From assembly GCF_900169785.1 (NCBI RefSeq), contig NZ_FWER01000047.1:69384-118080 (forward strand): a DNA stretch of 48,697 nt. Direction: 5' to 3'. The notes under the pieces are model-generated. The model ran no database searches and was not told the origin of the DNA. It was given only the letters and a program-made list of their open reading frames with translations. Both the position numbers and the translations under genes were made by a program. Numbering within the stretch: position 1 is the first letter of the stretch; each line of letters opens with the position of its first letter. Below are positions 7,774 through 15,331 of this stretch, in pieces. The stretch is from Rhizobium sullae (GTDB lineage: Bacteria > Pseudomonadota > Alphaproteobacteria > Rhizobiales > Rhizobiaceae).

Positions 7774-7802
7774 CATCAGGACAAGGCCCTGCCGGCGATG
7801 CG

Positions 7803-8294
7803 TCAGACGGCGACGGCGGCGACGAGCAGGATCAGGCTGATCAGGCCGAAGACGGCGCGGAAGACATGGGAGCGCTCCCAGCGGTCACGCAGAACCGTCC
7901 AGTCCGGCGCTTCGACCCCCCCATGGGACCTGAAGCTGAAAAAGCGTTTCCGGGCGCCTTCCAGCTGATTTTCCTTAAGCCAGAAATTGTTGACCGGATG
8001 CGTCACCATCCAATAGATCGCATGCATGGCAAGCAGCGCCACGAAGGCGCCGGCGGTCAGCCAGTAGGTGCCGCTGAAGGGCGGCGTCAGCACGATCAGC
8101 GCCAGGATCATGATCAGGCCAAGCGGCTCGGTTACGCCGCCGAAGGTAAAGCCGGGATAATAGATGGGCTGCACGGCGAGGTACTGCTCCTTCGACAACC
8201 GCATCTTGCCCGGCAGTTCCAGCGCGTGGGCAAGGGCGAGCGCCATGGCGACGGCGACAACGAGGACGGTCAGTATTTCAAGAGCCTGGAACAT
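7803..8294 (-). CDS. DUF1772-like four-helix membrane protein
   Basis: 163-aa protein with four hydrophobic segments (about residues 7-28, 53-72, 80-98 and 145-161 from the start chosen). The motif ALAHALELPGKMRLSKEQY and the MHAIYWMVTHPVNNFWLKE segment (His, Asn, Trp) are what I associate with DUF1772/anthrone-oxygenase-like proteins; the family call is from memory. The ATG at 8294 has AGGAGG eight bases upstream. The upstream ATGs at 8318 and 8300 sit before or too near that site. Function unknown. It converges with the YafY-like regulator and is 79 bp downstream of the metallophosphoesterase on the same strand. Confidence 0.72.
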   Translation of the reverse strand: MFQALEILTVLVVAVAMALALAHALELPGKMRLSKEQYLAVQPIYYPGFTFGGVTEPLGLIMILALIVLTPPFSGTYWLTAGAFVALLAMHAIYWMVTHPVNNFWLKENQLEGARKRFFSFRSHGGVEAPDWTVLRDRWERSHVFRAVFGLISLILLVAAVAV

Positions 8295-8372
8295 CGGCAT
8301 GGCCTCCTGAAGTCTCATGACTAACTTTTCAGGAGAGGCATCGGTTCCATCCGGCGGGTAACGATGACGTCT

Positions 8373-9218
8373 CTACAGCGCCAGCGTGCGGCATTCCTCG
8401 CGGCCGAAACCGCGGATTTCGAGGCGGTCTTCGAAGACCTCGACGAGCGCGAAAGCATTTTCCTTCTCGGTGTCGACCATGCCCTTGAAATTGACGAAGT
8501 GGCAGCCGCCGGTCCTGCCGTAGTTGCCGGCGTGGTTGTGGCCGCAGAAATAGGCAATGGCGTTGTCATGGCCGGAGAGCAGGCCGACGATGCGCTCCCG
8601 GTCCCACATGTCGTGCTCGTTCGGCGGATAGACGGGATAGTGGTTCATCACGATCACGCGGTCGCCGGCCGCTTCCGCCGCCTCCAGTTGGGCCGCAAGC
8701 CATGCGAACTGCTCGTCGCTGAGCGATGCATTCCAGCGATGGGCGTTAATCGCACCCGTTGCCGCCAGCGCCGCCAGCCGCTCGGCCGCAAGCTTGCGGT
8801 ACGGGTGGCCTTCCGGCGGCGCGGAGGTGCTGACTTCGTTGCCGTTCAAAACGACGAAGCGCCAGCCTTGGTGCGAGAAGGCGTAATAGGGCGATGGCAT
8901 GCCGACGCGGGCGGAAACAAAGGCAAGACGCTCGACCGGGACCGCGAAATCGTGATTGCCGAGCAGGAACAGGTTCTCGTGCCGGAGCTTTTCGTAGACC
9001 GGCAGGATATCGTCGAAGCTCTCCCAAATGCCGTCGATGAGATCGCCGAGCGTCATCACGAAGCTCAGTTCCTCGCCGTTGAACACTTCGATCGCCTCGG
9101 CGAGCTTTGCGAGGCTGTTGGCATAATAGCGGTCCATCGCGACATTCGGTGCGATCGCTGCATATTGCGGGTCGGCGATGATGCCGAAGCGGAAAAGGGG
9201 AAAATCGGAAGAGGGCAT
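8373..9218 (-). CDS. ADPRibase-Mn-like metallophosphoesterase
   Basis: 281-aa calcineurin-like phosphoesterase without a signal peptide, so probably cytoplasmic. All metal-site motifs are present: FGIIADPQYA (D-x-Q instead of the common D-x-H), GDLIDG, GNHD, NHYPVYP and GHNHAGNYG. The D-x-Q form with GxxDG is the hallmark of manganese-dependent ADP-ribose/CDP-alcohol diphosphatases (human ADPRM). The inferred reaction is ADP-ribose to AMP plus ribose 5-phosphate, or a related pyrophosphate cleavage. Activity is inferred by family, not shown. It lies upstream of the DUF1772-like gene on the same strand. Confidence 0.85.
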   Translation of the reverse strand: MPSSDFPLFRFGIIADPQYAAIAPNVAMDRYYANSLAKLAEAIEVFNGEELSFVMTLGDLIDGIWESFDDILPVYEKLRHENLFLLGNHDFAVPVERLAFVSARVGMPSPYYAFSHQGWRFVVLNGNEVSTSAPPEGHPYRKLAAERLAALAATGAINAHRWNASLSDEQFAWLAAQLEAAEAAGDRVIVMNHYPVYPPNEHDMWDRERIVGLLSGHDNAIAYFCGHNHAGNYGRTGGCHFVNFKGMVDTEKENAFALVEVFEDRLEIRGFGREECRTLAL

Positions 9219-9349
9219 GGCGGTTGCATTAGGAGCGTCGGGTGACAGGGCTGTGATAGTGTGGCGGCGATGTATTCATACCGGCAAAGCTTGCGCGGAC
9301 GGTCCTGCTACAACAGGCACCCTGCCCGACTTGATCGTAAAGACGAAAA

Positions 9350-9374
9350 CACCCGGCGCTTTTGACGCCGGGTG
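9350..9374 (-). terminator. Rho-independent terminator of sodB
   Basis: On the minus strand a 9-bp stem CACCCGGCG/CGCCGGGTG with a 7-base loop is followed by TTTTCGTCTTT. It lies 25 bp past the sodB stop codon. Confidence 0.85.
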
Positions 9375-9399
9375 CAAAATCCGTTTCGCGATGAGCCGC

Positions 9400-10002
9400 T
9401 TACTTCGTAGCTTCTTCGTAGCGCTCTAGGACGTAGTCCCAGTTGATCAGGCTGTCGATAAAGGCTTCGAGGTATTTCGGGCGGGCGTTGCGGTAGTCGA
9501 TGTAGTAGGAATGCTCCCAGACATCGACGCCGAGGATCGGGGTGGCGCCGTGCACGAGCGGGTTTTCGCCGTTCGGCGTTTTGGAGATTTCGAGCTTGCC
9601 GTTCTTGACGGAAACCCAGGCCCAGCCGGAGCCGAACTGGGTGGCGCCGGCATTGGCGAAATCGGCCTTGAACTTGTCGTAGCCGCCGAGGTCGGAGGCG
9701 AAGGCCGCTTCCAGCTTGCCCGGCAGCTTGTTGCCGCCGCCGCCCTTTTTCATCCACTTCCAGAAATGGACGTGATTGTAGTGCTGGGCAGCATTGTTGA
9801 AGAGGCCGGCATTGGTGCCGAAGGACTTCTTCACGACCTCTTCGAGCGAAAGATCGGCAAGGCCTGCTTCAGCCGCGAGCTTGTTGCCGTTGTCGACGTA
9901 AGCCTTGTGGTGCTTGTCATGGTGGAACTCCAGCGTCTCCTTCGACATGAAAGGTGCGAGAGCTTCGTAGTCGTACGGGAGTGCGGGCAATTCGAAAGCC
10001 AT
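9400..10002 (-). CDS. sodB: Superoxide dismutase, Fe/Mn family
   Basis: 200-aa cytoplasmic enzyme converting superoxide to oxygen and hydrogen peroxide. The start at 10002 has AGGAG seven bases upstream and gives the usual MAFELPALPYDYEALAPFMS beginning. Metal ligands are in FHHDKHHKAYVD, AAQHYNHVHFW, and DVWEHSYYIDYRNARPKYL. The Q in AAQHYNH, with no Gln in the later NGENPL position, is the iron-type arrangement. The Sinorhizobium meliloti homologue is reported as cambialistic, so either metal is possible. Single gene with its own terminator. Confidence 0.95.
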   Translation of the reverse strand: MAFELPALPYDYEALAPFMSKETLEFHHDKHHKAYVDNGNKLAAEAGLADLSLEEVVKKSFGTNAGLFNNAAQHYNHVHFWKWMKKGGGGNKLPGKLEAAFASDLGGYDKFKADFANAGATQFGSGWAWVSVKNGKLEISKTPNGENPLVHGATPILGVDVWEHSYYIDYRNARPKYLEAFIDSLINWDYVLERYEEATK

Positions 10003-10214
10003 TGTAGATCTCCTCTTGGCAATAGATTGCGGGATCGGCAGGTGAGGCGGAACATAGGAGCGGAAACGGAGGGTGGCAACGGTGGAAACATCAAAAAAAG
10101 GCCGCCTCCGAGGAAAATTTGCCTCGCCCGCAGATCTGGCTTCGGCGGCCAAAATCGCCCATCATCGGCATGCAGCCGCGCTTCCGGCAGACACCATGGC
10201 CCAAGGGAACCAAG

Positions 10215-10544
10215 ATGCAGAGGAATAATATCCGTCTTTCCGCAGCGATCCTCGTTTTTTTGACCGCAGGCGGCGCCCAGGCGTCCTCCGACGAGGCATG
10301 GAAGGAATTTGCCGCTGATGTGGAGGCCAAGTGCAGGCAAGCGGCGGCCGCATCCATCGCGGATGCACGGGCGGTCGTCGATCCGTTCGGCAGCGAGCAT
10401 TACGGGCTGGCGCTGGTGACGGGCAGGCCGAAAGGCGCCAACGGCTTCGTCACCCATATCTGCGTTTATGACAAACAATCGAAAGCCGTGGAAATCGGCA
10501 GCGAACTGGACACGCCGACCCTCAACCTGCTTCCGGAAGAGTAA
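10215..10544 (+). CDS. Small secreted protein, function unknown
   Basis: 109-aa protein from the ATG at 10215, with AAGGGA upstream. The signal peptide MQRNNIRLSAAILVFLTAGGAQA is probably cut before SSDEAW. The mature part is about 87 residues with two cysteines (KCRQAA and HICVYDK) that could form a disulfide in the periplasm. It also contains ASIADARAVVDPFGSEHYGLALVTG, a stretch usual in rhizobial hypothetical proteins. I cannot name a family. It is divergent from sodB with about 210 bp between starts and stands alone. Confidence 0.75.
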   Translation: MQRNNIRLSAAILVFLTAGGAQASSDEAWKEFAADVEAKCRQAAAASIADARAVVDPFGSEHYGLALVTGRPKGANGFVTHICVYDKQSKAVEIGSELDTPTLNLLPEE

Positions 10545-10660
10545 GGCGCGCCGCGCGCCCGGCATACCTCCAGCGGCGTAAGCGATCCGCTGCTTTTGCG
10601 GGCCTTGTTTTCGCCGGGATTTTAATGGTTTCTTAACAGGATACCACCGGGAGGAAACCC

Positions 10661-11962
10661 ATGGCGCTCGGCGCATCCCATCGCCTGCAGGACGGCATCG
10701 ACGCCGTCGAAACAATGACGCGTTTCGCGTTCGCCGTCCTAGCGCTCGCATCCGGCGTCTACACGTATCTCGGCGTGCGCAGCATCCTCGACGGTTCGGC
10801 GACGGCCGTCTTCTTCGCCGCCCTCATCTATTCCAGCGCGGTCTCGGTGGCAATCTATGCCTTCTGGACCTACATGGCGCGCTTCTATCCGCATGTGACG
10901 GGTGCCGCGGGACGCGGTGCGATGCTGGGCGTCATGGCCCTCGGCTGTGCGATGATCATCGCCATGTCGAGCTGGCTGAACGCGGCAGCACTCGCGGGCT
11001 CGGCCGCACTCGAACAGCATCTTGCCGAGACGCTGGAGGATTACACCGCCGACCTCGACAAGGCGCATCAGAACGCGCTGGCGGCGCAAAGCCTGCTGCC
11101 GGACATCCAGCGCACGCAGGAGCGATTCGAGCGGCTGGCCGACCAGGAGCGGGAAACCGGCGCGCTGACCGGCACGACCGGCGCCGGCAGCGTCGTGCAG
11201 CTTCTGTCGCAGATGGCATCGCAGCTGACGGAGCTCGAAAACGGCATCACTGCCTCGCGCGAGCGCGTCACCTCGCTGTTCGACGAAGGCCGCAAGCACC
11301 TGGAAACGATGCGCAAGCTGGTTTCGGCCCCGGGCGCCATCGATCCGCGCGCCGACCAGTTCGCCGCCGAAGTCGTCGGGCTTTCCGGCGTCATCACCTC
11401 GCTGGAGCAGACCTCCATCGCGCCGTCGGTGAAGCGGGCGGCGGAAGACCTTTCGCTCGGCTTCATCGCCCCCGTCGCCGATGGCCGCGAGGCGGATCTT
11501 GCCACAAGGCAGGATCAGGTCATGGAGACGATCCGATCCTCGGTCGCGGCGCAATCCAAGGTGCTGTCACAGGCCGCCGACCAGATCCTTTCGCGCCAAC
11601 GGGTCGCCGAACGGCGGTTCGTGCCGCTCTCCTCGGCCGAAGCGGTGCTGCGCTATGCGTCCGACTTCATCCCGAGCTGGGCCGGCGCAATCTCGATCGA
11701 TATCCTGCCGGCGGTGCTGATCTTCATGCTGTCGATCGTCCACTCGACGTTGCGGCGCCAGGAACAGCGCCTGCCGTTTGCCGAGCGCATCACCGCGGCC
11801 GAGCTTCTGCAGGCGCTGGAGGTGCAGCGGGCCGTCCGGCAGAGCGGCGTCGATCTCGAAACCGCGCTCGCCGAGGCAGAGAAAAGCGAAACGCCGGACC
11901 AATCGAACATTGCGAGCTTCGATCTTTCCGGCAAAGGCCCGAGGAAGGGACCGCCCGCATGA
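10661..11962 (+). CDS. Four-helix membrane protein with long coiled coil
   Basis: 433-aa protein of unknown function. Predicted membrane segments are at about residues 18-38, 47-69, 84-105 and 346-366. Between the third and fourth lies a roughly 220-residue Glu/Ala/Gln-rich region (for example LEQHLAETLEDYTADLDKAHQNALAAQSL) with heptad character. By helix counting this could sit on the periplasmic side. The last 60 residues form a charged cytoplasmic tail. The start has GGGAGGAAACCC before the ATG. Its stop overlaps the start of the ClpP-fold gene (ATGA), so the two are made together and probably act together. I know no named family for it. Confidence 0.82.
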   Translation: MALGASHRLQDGIDAVETMTRFAFAVLALASGVYTYLGVRSILDGSATAVFFAALIYSSAVSVAIYAFWTYMARFYPHVTGAAGRGAMLGVMALGCAMIIAMSSWLNAAALAGSAALEQHLAETLEDYTADLDKAHQNALAAQSLLPDIQRTQERFERLADQERETGALTGTTGAGSVVQLLSQMASQLTELENGITASRERVTSLFDEGRKHLETMRKLVSAPGAIDPRADQFAAEVVGLSGVITSLEQTSIAPSVKRAAEDLSLGFIAPVADGREADLATRQDQVMETIRSSVAAQSKVLSQAADQILSRQRVAERRFVPLSSAEAVLRYASDFIPSWAGAISIDILPAVLIFMLSIVHSTLRRQEQRLPFAERITAAELLQALEVQRAVRQSGVDLETALAEAEKSETPDQSNIASFDLSGKGPRKGPPA

Positions 11963-12762
11963 GGCTGGAGACTGCAGGACGGCGGCTGAAAGATTACGTG
12001 CTTTCGGCAGATGACGGCGCGCTGATGCGGCATGTTTTCCACGCCCTGCTTTCTGCGGCGATCGTGCTTGCCGTCATCGACTGGCGCGAAATCAGCGCCG
12101 CCAATGCGGAACGTCCGGGCTTCGACCCGGCGCAGCCGGAGACGATGCCGGTGCTGCCGCCGGCGCTGACGGAGGGCGGGCCGCAGGCAGCACCCTCCGA
12201 GATCACCACCGGCATCGAGCTCCTCAAGCAGCCGATCCGCTTCGAGCTCAAGCCGGGTGGCGTGCTTCTGGCGCAAGGGGCGATCGAGTCGGGTGCGGCC
12301 GCCCGCTTCGAAAAGGAGATCGCGGCGCGCGGCGAATATGTAAAGACCGTTTCGCTGGATTCGCCGGGCGGGGCCGTCGGCGATGCGCTGGCGATGTCGA
12401 AGCTCATCCGCGAACGGAAGATCGGCACAAGGGTGGCGGGCGGCGCGCTCTGCGCCTCCTCCTGCCCGATCATCATGGCCGGCGGCGTGACCCGCGAGGC
12501 CGAGAACGGCGCCGTCATCGGCGTGCATCAGGTCTTCAACGGTTCGAAGGAGAAGCTTTCGCCGGAGCGCGCCATGTCAGAGGCGCAGCGCACGACAGCC
12601 GGCGTCACCCGCCATCTCGGCGAGATGGGCATCAAGCCCGGCCTGTGGCTGCATGCGATGGAGACGCCGCCCGACCGGCTCTATTATCTGACGCCGGAAG
12701 AAATCAGAAAATTCGCGCTGGCGACGGCGCCGGAAAAGGTGGCGGCCCGGAAGACAAAATAA
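11959..12762 (+). CDS. Membrane-anchored ClpP-fold protease-like protein
   Basis: 267-aa protein with one N-terminal membrane helix (about residues 24-42), so the rest is probably periplasmic. A ClpP/crotonase-fold serine protease core is visible: the oxyanion strand SLDSPGGAVGDALAMSKLIRE (residues 132-152), GGALCASSCPIIMAGG with the probable nucleophile Ser167, and GAVIGVHQVF with probable general base His190. A proline-rich linker (residues 57-80) separates anchor and core. It overlaps the upstream coiled-coil membrane protein by 4 bp (ATGA). Proteins of this kind are annotated as ATP-dependent protease ClpP-like or periplasmic hypothetical proteins in Rhizobiales. No substrate is known. 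Confidence 0.82.
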   Translation: MRLETAGRRLKDYVLSADDGALMRHVFHALLSAAIVLAVIDWREISAANAERPGFDPAQPETMPVLPPALTEGGPQAAPSEITTGIELLKQPIRFELKPGGVLLAQGAIESGAAARFEKEIAARGEYVKTVSLDSPGGAVGDALAMSKLIRERKIGTRVAGGALCASSCPIIMAGGVTREAENGAVIGVHQVFNGSKEKLSPERAMSEAQRTTAGVTRHLGEMGIKPGLWLHAMETPPDRLYYLTPEEIRKFALATAPEKVAARKTK

Positions 12763-12789
12763 AGCCGGGGCAACATTTCGTCCCGGCTT
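12762..12789 (+). terminator. Hairpin after the ClpP-like gene
   Basis: AAGCCGGG and CCCGGCTT form an 8-bp stem around a 12-base loop, beginning at the stop codon of the protease-like gene. There is no clear T-run, so its terminator role is uncertain. Confidence 0.5.
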
Positions 12790-12823
12790 CGCCAATCTCA
12801 GCGTTTACCGATCGCTGCGCCGC

Positions 12824-13150
12824 TCAGAAGCTGCTGCGCTCGTAGCGGTCATAGCGGTCGTGGCGGCCCCAGTCACGGTCGCGGTCGTGGCGATGGTGAC
12901 GCGGGCGCTCCCAGCCCCAACCCCAGCGCTGGGGCGGCGGACCCCAGTAACGCGGCGGCGGGCGGTAGAAGCGCGGGCGGCATTCGCCCCAGCGGGTCAG
13001 ACGCCAGCCCGGGCCGCAGGCATAGTCGACCTTGGTGATGGCAGACGGGGCGGCGGGTTCGGCATGCGCCGGCGCCATCGGCATCGCTTCGGCGGAAACT
13101 GCCGAAAGGCCTCCGATAACGAGCGCTGCTGCCAGCGAGATAATCTTCAT
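12824..13150 (-). CDS. GCG_CRPN-type small secreted protein
   Basis: 108-aa exported protein. The signal peptide MKIISLAAALVIGGLSAVSAEA is probably cut near residue 22. The core VDYACGPGWRLTRWGECRPRFYRPPPRYW matches the GCG...CRPN prefix motif of short secreted proteins in which a two-cysteine segment precedes a low-complexity tail. Here the tail is Pro/Trp/Gly-rich and then Arg/His/Asp-rich (RHHRHDRDRDWGRHDRYDRYE). Function unknown; cell-envelope or metal-binding roles are only guesses. It converges with the ClpP-like gene. Confidence 0.82.
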   Translation of the reverse strand: MKIISLAAALVIGGLSAVSAEAMPMAPAHAEPAAPSAITKVDYACGPGWRLTRWGECRPRFYRPPPRYWGPPPQRWGWGWERPRHHRHDRDRDWGRHDRYDRYERSSF

Positions 13151-13238
13151 TGCGTGTCTCCATAAATCCAGCCGAAGCGAGATTTAGCCCCGCGGCCCTG
13201 AACCGATAATGAATTGCCCGTTCATCAACGCGCAGTCA

Positions 13239-13388
13239 TCAACGCGCAGGCGCGGGCAGAACGCGCGAGGTCTTCACCGGGTGGATTTCCGGCCACGCCG
13301 GATTGTCCGGCGCCGGCTTGGAGCCGATTGCCGATACCGATACGACGATCGCGGTTACAGCCGAGAAGAGCACGAGTACATGGGTCAT
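13239..13388 (-). CDS. Small single-helix membrane protein, 49 aa
   Basis: Short gene. ATG at 13388 with GAGGA nine bases upstream; TGA at 13239-13241. The product begins MTHVLVLFSAVTAIVVSVSA, one hydrophobic helix or signal anchor. A proline-rich tail, PAPDNPAWPEIHPVKTSRVLPAPAR, follows. The good ribosome binding site and GC-rich third positions support it as real. It is 88 bp upstream of the GCG_CRPN gene on the same strand. Function unknown. Confidence 0.65.
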   Translation of the reverse strand: MTHVLVLFSAVTAIVVSVSAIGSKPAPDNPAWPEIHPVKTSRVLPAPAR

Positions 13389-13932
13389 AGCTTCCGATCC
13401 TCAATGGTTGGTTCCCAGCCACCGGGGCGCAAACTGATGCGGGAGGATGAACGAAAGCCTAAGTGATATGGTTAAGGTCAGAATTATGTAGCAAAATTCC
13501 ACAGTTCGAATCAGAACGCCAAGGCTCTTCATCCCGCGGCGAGAGAGAGCCTCGTCCTTTTATTTTCCGCGACGATTGCAGCTTCGACCTAGCTGAAGAA
13601 ATCCTCGGGAATGAACCCGTAATCAACGCGTTGGGATCATCAGGCCGTGGACGAAAGTCATAGCCGGGCCAGATAAAGCGGTTCAATTGGGTTAGCCGCA
13701 GCCAATGGCGCGCACCGTCCAGACCAACGCATAATCCCTCTACAAGAAATAAGTGGTGGACAGTCTCGATATCCATCAGATTCGTTAGCGGGCGGCACGA
13801 GAATGATGATCACAAATAAAAGGCCTTATCGCGCGCGACTTGGGCCTGAAGCAAGGCTCGTCGAACGGTGCGGAAGGAACTTTTCTCGCCCGCCATGTGT
13901 TGAGTGGGGAAGCCGCCGGTTCGGGGACTTTT
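13389..13932. other. Long low-information stretch before the TSUP gene
   Basis: 544 bp. One minus-strand frame (13459-13776, 105 codons, MDIETVHHLFLVEGLCVGLDG...) spans much of it. It lacks a GC-rich third position and any known family, and its ATG has no Shine-Dalgarno sequence. It could be a relic of a foreign gene. AT content is higher than in flanking genes. Nothing else is recognised. Confidence 0.5.
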
Positions 13933-14664
13933 ATGACGCTTGATTTCATCTTCTTCGTGCTGGTCGGTTTCTGCGCGCAAATCGTCGACGGCGCACTCGG
14001 CATGGCGTTCGGGGTGCTCTCGACGACGAGCCTCCTGGCGCTTGGCGTGCCGGTCGCCAATGCCAGCGCGATGACGCATGTGGCGGAGATCTTCACGACC
14101 GCGGCGTCGGGCGCATCGCATGTCTATCACCGCAATGTCGACTGGAAGCTCGTGGTGCGGCTGGCGCCTGCGGGCATGATCGGAGGGGCGGTCGGGGCCT
14201 ATATTCTCGCCAATGTCGACGGCAAGGCGATCGAGCCCTTCGTTTCGGCCTATCTGATCGCGGTCGGCCTCATCATTCTCTTCAAGGCGTTCCAGCCGCG
14301 CTGGCCGCGCGACGTCAAGGACTGGATCGTGCCGCCCGTCGGGCTTGGCGGCGGTGTGCTCGACGCGATCGGCGGCGGCGGCTGGGGTCCGATCGTTACC
14401 AGCACGCTCGTCGGCCGCGGGCACGATCCGAAAAAGGTGATCGGCTCCACCAGCCTCACCGAATTCGCAGTGACCACGATCATCTCGCTCACCTTCATCC
14501 TGACGCTCGGCTGGTCAGAGCTGAGCTCGGCGATCGGCCTCATCGTCGGCGGCGTAATCGCCGCGCCGCTCGGCGCGATGCTCGTCAGGCGCCTGCCGGT
14601 CAAGCCCTTGATGATCACCGTCTCGCTCGTCATCATCTCGACGACGGCGATGCGGTTTTTCTAG
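13933..14664 (+). CDS. TSUP family permease (TauE/SafE type)
   Basis: 243-aa inner-membrane protein with seven to eight hydrophobic segments. The two-fold repeated TSUP pattern is seen as GFCAQIVDGALGMAFGVLSTTSLLALGVPVANASAMTHVAEI and GLGGGVLDAIGGGGWGPIVTSTLVGRGHDPKKVIGSTSLTEF. Family members export sulfite, sulfoacetate or related sulfur or C2 anions. No sulfur-metabolism gene is adjacent, so the substrate is open. The ATG at 13933 has GGGGA six bases upstream. The in-frame TTG at 13840 would add a non-membrane leader. Confidence 0.9.
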   Translation: MTLDFIFFVLVGFCAQIVDGALGMAFGVLSTTSLLALGVPVANASAMTHVAEIFTTAASGASHVYHRNVDWKLVVRLAPAGMIGGAVGAYILANVDGKAIEPFVSAYLIAVGLIILFKAFQPRWPRDVKDWIVPPVGLGGGVLDAIGGGGWGPIVTSTLVGRGHDPKKVIGSTSLTEFAVTTIISLTFILTLGWSELSSAIGLIVGGVIAAPLGAMLVRRLPVKPLMITVSLVIISTTAMRFF

Positions 14665-14733
14665 GGGATGAGCGGCACAGCCTTCCAAGATGTCGGTCAT
14701 CGCTTATTGCTTCGACGTTCGCGCCTTGCGTCG

Positions 14734-14800
14734 CTCACCCCCTCATCCGACCCTCCGGGCCACCCTCTCCCCTCGGGGAGAGGGCAGGGTGAGGGGCGGA
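14734..14800. repeat. Dispersed palindromic intergenic element, copy 3
   Basis: Reads CCCCTCATCCGACCCTCCGGG, then CCACCCTCTCCCC-TCGG-GGAGAGGG, then GGTGAGGGG. It is a full-looking copy between convergent genes, where it could also act as a transcription terminator. Confidence 0.75.
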
Positions 14801-14828
14801 ATGCAGAGCTGTGATACCACTCCCACAA

Positions 14829-15161
14829 CTAAGCTTCCCGCCCGAAATAAACCTCCACTGCAGCAAGCTTGCCGTCTTTGAAGCGCAGCGTTTCCATGTT
14901 GCGGAAGGCGCTGCCGTCGTGCTTTGCGGCACGGTAGCGGACGACGGCTTCCTCGCCGTCGATCTCCAGGAATTCGATCTCCATGCCGCGAAACGGCGGC
15001 GGTTCCGGCCAGCATCGGTCGAAATATTCGTGGCGACCGATATGGTCGTCGCGCGGGCTGGAGAAGGTAAAATCGTCGCTCAGCATGTCCCGGACGATGT
15101 CCTTCCGGCCTTGGACATAGGCGTCGTAGAGGCCACGGACGGTTTCTTCGCGGATCGTCAT
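14829..15161 (-). CDS. SnoaL/NTF2-like protein
   Basis: 110-aa cytoplasmic protein of the NTF2-like fold. MTIREETVRGLYDAYVQGRKDIVRDMLSDDFTFSSPRDD is the family opening (helix, then F-x-S-P-x-D). H-I-G-R-H-E-Y-F-D-R-C-W and the closing RNMETLRFKDGKLAAVEVYFG are also usual for nuclear transport factor 2 family members. The ATG at 15161 follows GGAGGAG seven bases upstream; the upstream in-frame ATG at 15182 precedes that site. Substrate or role unknown. Divergent from the MFS gene. Confidence 0.82.
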   Translation of the reverse strand: MTIREETVRGLYDAYVQGRKDIVRDMLSDDFTFSSPRDDHIGRHEYFDRCWPEPPPFRGMEIEFLEIDGEEAVVRYRAAKHDGSAFRNMETLRFKDGKLAAVEVYFGREA

Positions 15162-15331
15162 CGCAGTTCTCCTCCTCTTCAAATCCGATTGCAGATCGCA
15201 ACCAGTTTATAGCAGAAAAGGACACCAGGCGCAAATCGCCGGACGGTTGCGGCTCGATCCGTCCTTGGCACCGGAGCCGGCGGGGCGTAGGCTCGTGCCT
15301 CTTCCAAAACAGTACCCATAGAGATCCCGAC

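Noticed and set aside
6939..8324. Plus-strand 461-codon frame through the YafY gene and beyond
   Set aside because: Covers the YafY gene in another frame and the antisense of the DUF1772-like gene; no family features.
8364..9245. Plus-strand 293-codon frame over the ADPRibase-Mn-like gene
   Set aside because: Antisense shadow. The minus strand carries every metallophosphoesterase motif and the plus product matches nothing.
9831..10751. Minus-strand 306-codon frame across sodB and upstream
   Set aside because: Overlaps sodB in another frame and runs antisense to the secreted protein gene.
13459..13776. Minus-strand 105-codon frame as a real gene
   Set aside because: No ribosome site, no coding bias and no recognisable family; kept only as a possible relic in the gene-free note.
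13869..13898. GGAAC with a TGTT 17 bases later, as an EcfG promoter for the TSUP gene
   Set aside because: The -10 box does not match CGTT, so the match is only partial.
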